DNA from: Owenia fusiformis
Taxonomy: Eukaryota; Annelida; Polychaeta; Sabellida; Oweniidae
Direction: 5' to 3'
Length of the DNA: 50,000 nucleotides
Assembly: GCA_903813345.2 (NCBI GenBank)
Contig: CAIIXF020000016.1
Coordinates: 1 to 50,000 of the forward strand
Shown: positions 43,878 to 50,000 of the stretch, piece by piece
Numbering within the stretch: position 1 is the first letter of the stretch
How the letters are laid out: each line of letters begins with the position of its first letter
Notes under the pieces: generated by a model
Databases searched by the model: none
Seen by the model: the letters and a program-made list of their open reading frames with translations, nothing else
What the model was told of the DNA's origin: nothing
Program-made: the position numbers and the translations under genes

Positions 43878-46800
43878 ATGCCTTCACTGAGTGTAACTTA
43901 CATCTCCCTAGTGGTTCTTATATACTTTGCATCAACTTTACAACTGAGACCATGTCTCTCAGTCCACCCAGTACATGTCAAATCCACCCAAACACTGCCT
44001 GTTTCCATAAATTTCCTCAGACCAAGGAATTTCAATAGCCATGTCTATATTAATTCCCATAGCACTAATAGTAGACTGCCACTCCTATATCTTAGCCTAG
44101 TCTTGCTTAGTCAATCTACTGATATTGAATCAAACCCAGGCCCCAAACCAAGTTCCCCTAAATGGCCTTGTGGTACATGTAGTAAAGGTGTGACATGGAA
44201 ACACAGAGGCGTGTGCTGCGAGAATTGTGACACATGGTTTCATGCAGATTGCCAAGGAATAGACACTCTATGCTATGAGTACCTCAACAGTAGCAACACC
44301 ACATGGATCTGCACGACATGTGGTTTACCCAATTTCTCATCCGGTTTGTTCGACCTGACAATATTTGATACATCTACCAACCAGTTTTCAATTTTGTCAG
44401 ATGACAGCATACCTGGTAGCCCCATAGCCACCTCTTCACCTAAACACCATAGACGTACAGCAGTAAAGAAGACCCTCTGCCGTCCTATTCGTTGTTTGAA
44501 TGTGAACTTCAGATCGATCAAGAACAAACGAGCTGAACTTGATGCAGTCATCCAGTCAACTAAACCAGATGTCATCTTTGGAACAGAAACATGGCTTGAT
44601 TCATCTATCCCATCAGGCACCATCTTTGACCTCAGCGCATTCTCAGTCTATAGACGTGACAGGCAAACTCCAGCAGCCAATGGTCATTTCTATGGTGGCT
44701 CCCTCCTTGGCATCTCGAAAGAGTTCATCAGCAGCGAGGCGAAAGACCTGGAGACTGATTGTGAAGCTGCCTGGGCTTCAATCAACTTAGTTGGTTCTAA
44801 GCGCTTGTATTTGACATCCTACTACAGGCCACCAGATGATAAAGGTCACAGCCTGACTGAACTTCAGAAATCCCTGGACCTCCTATCCAAACAACACACA
44901 CAACCACACATTTGGGTCAGCGGTGACTTCAATCTCCCGCACATCTCATGGGGCAATGAGGAAGCACATATCCCACCTAGAGTGCCGGATCGACAACTCC
45001 ATCAGCAGCTTCTCGACACCCTTGATGATGCTAACCTTGCCCAAATGATTGACAAACCAACAAGAGGGAATAACACACTTGACCTCTTCCTAACCAGCTA
45101 CCCCGGATTAGTCAACAGAGTTGAGATCGCTCCTCCCATTGGCGAAAGTGACCACAATGTGGTCTTTGTTGATGTCAACCTAAAAGCTACAAGATCTAAA
45201 GCTGCTCCTAGGAAAACACTTCGTTACAGTAAAGCCAACTGGGAAAAGATCGTGGCTGATGTCAGCTCAACCTACCGAAAAATGAACGCTTTCCCTAGAA
45301 CAACACCTGTAGAAGACCTTTGGGTTCTGTTCAGAGATAGCTTGTGTAATGCAATCAACACACACATCCCCCACAAATGGCTTAACAGTAAGAACAAGTT
45401 GCCTTGGGTCACCGACAACATCAGAAGACTCATGAAGAGACGTGACAGATACTTTCACAAGCGGTTTAAGTCCACGTCAAACTTAAGTCACTATAAGTCC
45501 CTTAAAGCCGCTGTCCAGAAGCAAACAAGAGCAGCCTACTGGACCTACATCCAGAATGTCATCTCTGAGCCATCACCTGAATCAACATCTCCAGGTGCTC
45601 GAATGACTAAACCTAAGAGGCTATTCTCGTACATCAAAAGTCTGAGGAAAACAGCTGACTCTGTGGCTCCTTTAAAAAAGGATGGAGTATTGACCTGCGA
45701 TAACATCGGCAAGGCCAATATACTCAATGAGCAGTTTCAGTCTGTTTTCTCCAAGGACCCTAACACCCCCTTGCCAGACAAAGGACATAGCCCTCACCCA
45801 ACCATGCCGGACATCAACATCACCCAAGAAGGAGTCCGGAAGATGCTTGAAGGCCTGAACCCCAACAAGGCTAGTGGCCCAGACTCAATACCATCTCGAG
45901 TCTTGAAGGAGCTGGCATCTGACATCGCCATGCCGCTCACACTAATCTTCCAGCGGTCACTAGATCAAGGCAAAATACCAGCTGACTGGAAGAAAGCCAC
46001 AATATGCCCCGTCTACAAGAAGGGTGAACGATACAAGGCCTCCAACTACAGACCAGTGTCCCTTACCTGTATATGTTGCAAGCTTGCTGAACATCTTCTA
46101 GTTAGCAACATGATGCAGTTTCTTGAGACCAATGGGATCCTGTATGACTTGCAACATGGTTTCAGGAGTAAGAGGTCATGTGAAACACAACTTGTCACCT
46201 TTTTCCATGACCTTGTACTGGCGAATGACACTAATCACCAGACTGATGTCATAGTGATGGACTTTGCAAAGGCATTTGACAAGGTATCACATCGCCACCT
46301 GCTTTACAAACTCCAATACTACGGTATCAGAGGTCAGGCCAACTACTGGATCAAAGACTTCCTGCAAGCAAGAACCCAAAGAGTTAGTGTAGATGGAGTG
46401 ACATCAGATGAGGCAGCTGTAACATCAGGAGTCCCCCAGGGAACTGTCCTTGGTCCGATCCTCTTCCTCATTTACATTAACGACTTACCTGATGTCCTGC
46501 AACATAGTACCTTGAGGCTTTTTGCAGATGACAACATCATTTACAGACAAGTTGATTCACCACTCGATGCAGCATTACTACAAGAAGACCTTAATGCTGC
46601 AGTAGCCTGGGAAAATCAATGGCTGATGCAATTCCACCCAGACAAGTGCACCGTGCTGTCGGCAACTGGAAGACGAACACCTGCTGTCTCCATCTACAAC
46701 ATGCAGGGACATGCCCTTAAACAGGTATCGTCTGCAGAATATCTTGGTGTTACAGTGCAGGCAGACCTTAAGTGGAACCAGCATATTGCTAAATCCATAA

Positions 46801-47351
46801 CCAAGAGTAACCAGCTCCTTGGCATGCTGAGACGTCATTTATGGAAAGCTCCTCAACATACTAAGCAGACTGCATATTTCACCCTGATTAGACCAAGGCT
46901 TGAATATGCAGGCTGTGTCTGGGACCCTTACACATCAACCCAAAAACAAGCTCTGGAGATGACCCAGCGAAGAGCAGCACGGTATGTCATGAATGACTTC
47001 AACCGTGTTAGCTCTGTCGGTGCTATGCTGTCCAAGCTACAATGGGAGTCGCTGGAGCAGAGAAGACAACAACAACGGCTCACCATGCTCTATAAAATCA
47101 ACAATAGCCTAGTTGGAATTCCCAAGGACCAATATCTTGAATCCCCCTCCCACAATAGACCCAGACGATTACAAGTAACTAACAGCCAAGCCTTTGTCCG
47201 CCACAGATACAACAAAGATGTCACTTTGCAGTCTTTCTTCCCAAATACAATCAGGGAATGGAACTCACTTCCAGAATCAATAGTGACAGCGGGAACATTA
47301 GAAGGCTTTAAAACCACGCTGGGTTCTTACTACCAAAACCCCATTCCTTAA
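43878..47351 (+). CDS. LINE polyprotein: leader, 2A-like motif, PHD finger, APE endonuclease, reverse transcriptase
   Basis: This 1157-residue protein copies the LINE RNA into DNA at a nicked target. A hydrophobic N-terminus (residues 1-22; SLVVLIYFAST-like) and a second apolar stretch (67-78) precede a 2A-like motif, D82-I-E-S-N-P-G-P89. A C4HC3 PHD finger follows: C98, C101, C114, C117, H122, C125, C145 and C148, with W143. The APE-type endonuclease spans about 204-435, with N210, E237, YRPP at 316-319, SGDFN at 348-352, NNTLD at 398-402 and SDH at 424-426. The reverse transcriptase spans about 700-960, with D795 (VMDFAKAFD), SGVPQGTVLGP at 850-860 and FADD at 882-885. The C-terminal region, about 200 residues, includes RRAARYVMND. 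No stop or frameshift is seen. The start chosen is the first ATG of the frame. FADD replaces the commoner YADD, as in many CR1/jockey-group elements. No separate ORF1 is visible. Confidence 0.95.
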   Translation: MPSLSVTYISLVVLIYFASTLQLRPCLSVHPVHVKSTQTLPVSINFLRPRNFNSHVYINSHSTNSRLPLLYLSLVLLSQSTDIESNPGPKPSSPKWPCGTCSKGVTWKHRGVCCENCDTWFHADCQGIDTLCYEYLNSSNTTWICTTCGLPNFSSGLFDLTIFDTSTNQFSILSDDSIPGSPIATSSPKHHRRTAVKKTLCRPIRCLNVNFRSIKNKRAELDAVIQSTKPDVIFGTETWLDSSIPSGTIFDLSAFSVYRRDRQTPAANGHFYGGSLLGISKEFISSEAKDLETDCEAAWASINLVGSKRLYLTSYYRPPDDKGHSLTELQKSLDLLSKQHTQPHIWVSGDFNLPHISWGNEEAHIPPRVPDRQLHQQLLDTLDDANLAQMIDKPTRGNNTLDLFLTSYPGLVNRVEIAPPIGESDHNVVFVDVNLKATRSKAAPRKTLRYSKANWEKIVADVSSTYRKMNAFPRTTPVEDLWVLFRDSLCNAINTHIPHKWLNSKNKLPWVTDNIRRLMKRRDRYFHKRFKSTSNLSHYKSLKAAVQKQTRAAYWTYIQNVISEPSPESTSPGARMTKPKRLFSYIKSLRKTADSVAPLKKDGVLTCDNIGKANILNEQFQSVFSKDPNTPLPDKGHSPHPTMPDINITQEGVRKMLEGLNPNKASGPDSIPSRVLKELASDIAMPLTLIFQRSLDQGKIPADWKKATICPVYKKGERYKASNYRPVSLTCICCKLAEHLLVSNMMQFLETNGILYDLQHGFRSKRSCETQLVTFFHDLVLANDTNHQTDVIVMDFAKAFDKVSHRHLLYKLQYYGIRGQANYWIKDFLQARTQRVSVDGVTSDEAAVTSGVPQGTVLGPILFLIYINDLPDVLQHSTLRLFADDNIIYRQVDSPLDAALLQEDLNAAVAWENQWLMQFHPDKCTVLSATGRRTPAVSIYNMQGHALKQVSSAEYLGVTVQADLKWNQHIAKSITKSNQLLGMLRRHLWKAPQHTKQTAYFTLIRPRLEYAGCVWDPYTSTQKQALEMTQRRAARYVMNDFNRVSSVGAMLSKLQWESLEQRRQQQRLTMLYKINNSLVGIPKDQYLESPSHNRPRRLQVTNSQAFVRHRYNKDVTLQSFFPNTIREWNSLPESIVTAGTLEGFKTTLGSYYQNPIP
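44121..44144 (+). other. 2A-like ribosome-skipping motif (DIESNPGP)
   Basis: Codons 82-89 of the LINE frame encode D-I-E-S-N-P-G-P, matching the consensus D(V/I)ExNPG|P. In known 2A sequences the ribosome omits the Gly-Pro peptide bond. The upstream residues are apolar (LLYLSLVLLSQST), as is common for active 2As, although the usual Gly-Asp before the motif is Ser-Thr here. Skipping would release a leader of 88 residues and start the PHD-endonuclease-RT protein at P89. Confidence 0.8.
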
Positions 47352-47503
47352 CTCTTACTGTTGTGTAACTGTTTTTAAACCGATTTTAACTTTACCTTTT
47401 ACTCTAACACTGTTTTTATCTTTTACTATGCATACTAACCCGCGATGTAGTAATCAGTAAATGATTGAATCGTGTACTATGATGATGATGATGATGATGA
47501 TGA
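47352..47503 (+). other. LINE 3' UTR with (GAT)n tail
   Basis: A 3' UTR of about 130 bp ends in a run of GAT triplets (47480-47503), the terminal microsatellite expected where target-primed reverse transcription begins. Confidence 0.75.
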
Positions 47504-48189
47504 ATAAACATAGCATTTGATAGAAATTAGTGTAAATGCTTTTCCGACTTTTTCATTTTTCATCAATGTTGACTTTCGGGAAGGCGTTGTAGTTATCACG
47601 AAATAACACATTGACCCTTGAACTTTACTTTGTTGACGTGTCAACCAAGCATGTCTGGTGTGAAAATTAAAAGAATATTAAGCAATGTTCTACATCCGCC
47701 AAGCTAAGTGAAGTAGCCAATATAAAATTACCAATTTCGAGTGAAGTAAGCAACGAACGAAACTGCGTGATCTACAGTCCCACTATTTGTCTGAACGAAA
47801 TGCTACGTAGAAATATGAGCCGTCTGCTGTATTAGTCGATTAATAGAGTAAGACCTGTTGGTGATGCTTTATAATTTAGACCAAAACATTGAAGAACATA
47901 CGAACCTGTTAATCGTGAAAACAACGAACAAATATTCGGTTTTCATATATGTTCGGTAATTTTTCGTATTGAAACTTCCGGAACTTACAAGGAAATCATT
48001 CATTTTCTCGGTCCATGATTTACCTCTTGGATGTTGTGGCAAATGCTCCATGGTTGACGGAACAAAGGTGATATGGTTTCATTAAGATTCGGGTTCTAAC
48101 TTTTAGAAGGTAAGTCAGACTCCCAAACGTCAGCTAACTCTTATATTTAGCATGTTAGCGACGAAGTCAGGCCTTGCAAAAAGTAGTAC

Positions 48190-48457
48190 ACTCTGTTAAG
48201 CATGATAAAAGGCAAGAAATTTAGTTAGAAATAAAAGAGTTATCTCATGAATGGGACCCTTACATGGCTCCTAAAAGGTAGAAGACACTAAATGATGTAA
48301 CACTATAAGCTGAATTTTTTCCACACAGAGCATGTGCACAATAGTGGCTATTTTTACCCAAGGTTAAAATGGCTTAATTCTATAACAGCCAATCAAATCA
48401 ATTCCCGCCAAAATTTTCTTCCTTTGGCGGGTTTTCTTTTTATCGTCAGTACGTAAG
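48190..48457. other. No gene seen
   Basis: Unique-looking AT-rich DNA runs between element X copy 2 and the small MITE. The last bases GTAAG (48453-48457) are the target duplication of that MITE. Confidence 0.4.
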
Positions 48458-48652
48458 CAGGCCCGTAGCCAGAATTTTCCAAGGGGGGGTTCACTTTTCC
48501 AAAAAATTCTAGGGGGGGGTTCACTTTGGCAAATTTGGCCAAAAATCACTCAAAAAATAGTCAGAATGGTGAAAAACTGCATGATTTTGAAAGAAATTTT
48601 GACCAGGGGGGGTTCTCCCGAACCCTGCGAACCCCCCCTGGCTACGGGCCTG
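48458..48652. mobile_element. 195-bp MITE with CAGGCCCGTAGCCAG ends and GTAAG duplication
   Basis: CAGGCCCGTAGCCAG at 48458 is inverted at 48638-48652. GTAAG flanks both sides. A nearby duplicate of the flanking DNA (48914-48965) reads AGTACGTAAGCAAACATC with a single GTAAG and no element, a clear empty site. The interior has TAGTCAGAATGGTGAAAAAC and GGGGGGTTCAC repeats shared with 40893-41072. Confidence 0.85.
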
Positions 48653-48965
48653 GTAAGCAAACATCAAGGTGTTCACATCTATTCATTTTTTACAGGTAAA
48701 GTAATTTGAAATTTTGTATCTTTCTTTTGTAACCAAATAGAGTGAATTTGAATCGTCTACTTCCCTTTATATCAAATACGAACGTAATTTAAAAATGTAC
48801 GAATATATATTTTCTTGCTTCAGACTTGGATGTAAAACTTATTGAATTTTCTTCAAAAAAGAAATTTCATTATTTCGGAATGTCAATTTATGTATAATAA
48901 GAATATTGTTTGATATGAGTACGTAAGCAAACATCAAGGTGTTCACACCTATTCATTTTTTACAG
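48653..48965 (+). repeat. Duplicated intron-like ends (TATTCATTTTTTACAG)
   Basis: GTAAGCAAACATCAAGGTGT then TCACATCTATTCATTTTTTACAG (48653-48695) recurs at 48923-48965 with one change. The first copy continues GTAAAG (AG|GT juxtaposed, as in recursive splice sites). The second continues AAATG, opening a frame at 48968 that meets a GTAAGA donor at 48987. Both are plausible 3' splice sites. The rest of the interval shows no frame. Confidence 0.5.
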
Positions 48966-49071
48966 AAATGATTCACTGGTACGACGGTAAGACGGCGGTA
49001 CGGCGGCAAGACGAATAAAATAATCGAGTTTGACATTTAGAGCCATAAATACGAAACTAATTCACGAAGAA

Positions 49072-49260
49072 ATGGCCACACTCAGAGAAACTGATGAAAA
49101 AACAGTAACAGAAGGTGAAAAGAAAGAACCAACTGCAACTACAGGTCCCCGCTCCTTTACCAGAAACACTAGACGAACAAATAGCGAGAAAGAGACGGGA
49201 AATCGAAAAGAAGAAACTACAAATCCTAAAAAATCTCGAAGAAGAATCGAGTCAAATTGA
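49072..49260 (+). CDS. Possible N-terminal frame of the following protein
   Basis: ATG at 49072 opens 62 codons (MATLRETDEKTVTEGEKKEP at the start), polar and charged, to a stop at 49260. From about 49109 another frame is open and looks more protein-like. A single-base shift near the CCCC run at 49147-49150 would connect them. This could be a frameshift mutation, a programmed shift or a short intron. It is listed because it is the only ATG in good context before the larger frame. Confidence 0.35.
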   Translation: MATLRETDEKTVTEGEKKEPTATTGPRSFTRNTRRTNSEKETGNRKEETTNPKKSRRRIESN

Positions 49261-50000
49261 CGAAGACATACAAAAATCGTACCAGACATCCAGAGACACA
49301 CAAGAATCTGATTCCAACGAAGGGGCTACCGATACCGATACCAAGAAAGCCAGACGAAATGAAATAGCACCGGGGCTACATAAGAATCCTACAACAAAGT
49401 ACAATAGTTCCAACAAAACCAAAGGTGATACAACTAAGCAGATACAATTGAACATTCAAACATTAAGAGGTATGCAACGACTACAAGATGAGGTTAGCCA
49501 AAAACTAGTACAGATCGCTCCTGGTTTCCAGAAACAATCAGAACTCACAAAGACTGACGAGACCAAGAAGAACAAGGAAAAGAAGAAACAAAAAGTCAAA
49601 GACATTGGTTCCAAGAAAGGTAAAAACATTTCATATAAATGTAAATCAAGTAAAAAATCTTTTACGTCATCTGAATCTCTTTCAACCACAGAATCAGAGT
49701 CCAGTGAATCAGAATTTGAAACAGAATCATCTGATTCTGACACTTCTAGTTCTTGCAGTTCAAATCATTCCAAAGATTCAAAAAAGGTCAAAAGTAAATC
49801 CAAAAAGAAAAAGAAAAAATCCAAGTCAGGCATAAACCAGACAAGATCTAACTCATGCAAAAATCCACAAAAGTACCCGCACATTGGGTTGAAATACGAA
49901 TTTTCAAGAATGAAAATTAAATATAACGATTTGGACATTAATCTTTTCACAGCAGGGGCTTTGAATCTATTGGTGAAAGAGATTGAGAATCATAGCATTT
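49109..50000 (+). CDS. Long open frame running off the window, possibly retroelement gag-like
   Basis: A frame open for 297 codons runs from just after the TAA at 49106-49108 to the end of the window. It reads as a charged probable coiled coil (LDEQIARKRREIEKKKLQ then ILKNLEEESSQIDEDIQ). A central segment with LNIQTLRGMQRLQDEVSQKL follows. A Ser/Glu/Lys low-complexity stretch comes next (SSESLSTTESESSESEFETE; SKKKKKKSKSG). Then an ordered part contains GLKYEFSRMKIKYNDLDINL and FTAGALNLLVKEIENHS. The pattern of coiled coil, basic low-complexity region and a terminal ordered domain is what gag-like proteins of DIRS-type and other invertebrate retroelements look like to me. That is inference from general resemblance. 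The C-terminus and the true start are missing. Confidence 0.6.

Larger units (their letters stand above)
43611..47503 (+). mobile_element. CR1/jockey-type LINE, apparently full-length
   Basis: A non-LTR retrotransposon of about 3.9 kb sits inside element X. Its left boundary follows GCGTCGATGA. The right boundary is a (GAT)n run (47480-47503), after which element X resumes with AATAAACATAGC. The homologous empty site in copy 1 (rc of 42215-42250) has only GATGATGATG, so insertion took place at a GAT repeat. The 5' UTR is about 267 bp and contains CACTTCCGGTTTACTTCCGG. The 3' UTR is about 150 bp. The single long frame is intact, suggesting a recent insertion. Confidence 0.85.
43514..48189. mobile_element. 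Element X, copy 2, interrupted by a LINE
   Basis: The left part (43514-43610) is a terminal repeat lacking its outer ~45 bp. The right part (47504-48189) continues the same element in inverse orientation to copy 1 and ends AAAAAGTAGTA. Joining the two parts reproduces the left-to-right order of copy 1 without its Mutator-like insertion, giving about 0.78 kb. The truncated left end adjoins the 27-bp direct repeat at 43487. Confidence 0.8.

Noticed and set aside
44273-47317. Several 60-116-codon minus-strand frames opposite the LINE ORF
   Set aside because: They are antisense shadows of the 1157-codon frame.
49030-49071. Start of the N-terminal frame at a TTG upstream of 49072
   Set aside because: TTG is not an expected initiator here. 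The ATG at 49072 is preferred.

Overview
The window looks like repeat-dominated nuclear DNA of a metazoan. It is AT-rich, has spliceable coding exons with GT/AG signals, poly-A and trinucleotide microsatellites, a non-LTR retrotransposon and many nested DNA-transposon remnants. A marine invertebrate, perhaps a mollusc, is my inference from the style of the elements; nothing in the sequence proves it. Host coding content is slight: one ankyrin-repeat exon (minus, about 3.87-4.72 kb) and one possible first exon (plus, 43.28 kb). At the right edge an open frame of 297 codons (plus, 49.11 kb onward) runs off the window and is probably retroelement-encoded.

Layout. 0.49-3.0 kb: a 2.5-kb non-autonomous DNA element with about 300-bp inverted ends and subterminal repeats of GATGCAACAACAC. 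3.05-3.85 kb: small repeats. 3.87-4.72 kb: ankyrin exon. 5.22-9.64 kb: a 4.4-kb interval bounded by 25-bp inverted repeats and TA dinucleotides, filled with nested repeats and a tRNA-like unit. 10.1-10.9 kb: two small elements. 10.9-28.6 kb: a dense mosaic of three related repeat families whose units carry hairpins near their ends and many AGGTCA/TGACCT half-sites. It includes three nearly identical 714-bp units (20.2-22.36 kb). 28.58-31.8 kb: a long-inverted-repeat element with two nested insertions. 32.2-33.6 kb: a palindromic element with a 505-bp insertion. 33.66-39.44 kb: four nearly identical units of about 1.46 kb, in reverse orientation, of the family seen at 12.2-13.66 kb. 39.49-48.19 kb: two copies of one inverted-repeat element. 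The first is interrupted by a 2.03-kb Mutator-like element with a 9-bp target duplication, the second by an apparently intact CR1/jockey-type LINE. 48.46-49 kb: a small MITE and a duplicated intron-like end.

The two observations I rate highest are these. (1) The LINE polyprotein (1157 residues: hydrophobic leader, 2A-like DIESNPGP, C4HC3 PHD finger, APE endonuclease, reverse transcriptase with FADD, uninterrupted) carries a ribosome-skipping 2A motif just before the PHD finger. (2) The AGGTCA-rich families share an end design: a hairpin at the 5' end, followed by a short sequence that reappears as the arm of a 3'-terminal hairpin, with (TAA)n linkers. This holds for two families with unrelated hairpin sequences, which suggests one class of mobile or self-propagating units, possibly Helentron-like, possibly undescribed. 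Several insertion events are supported by filled and empty sites within the window itself.
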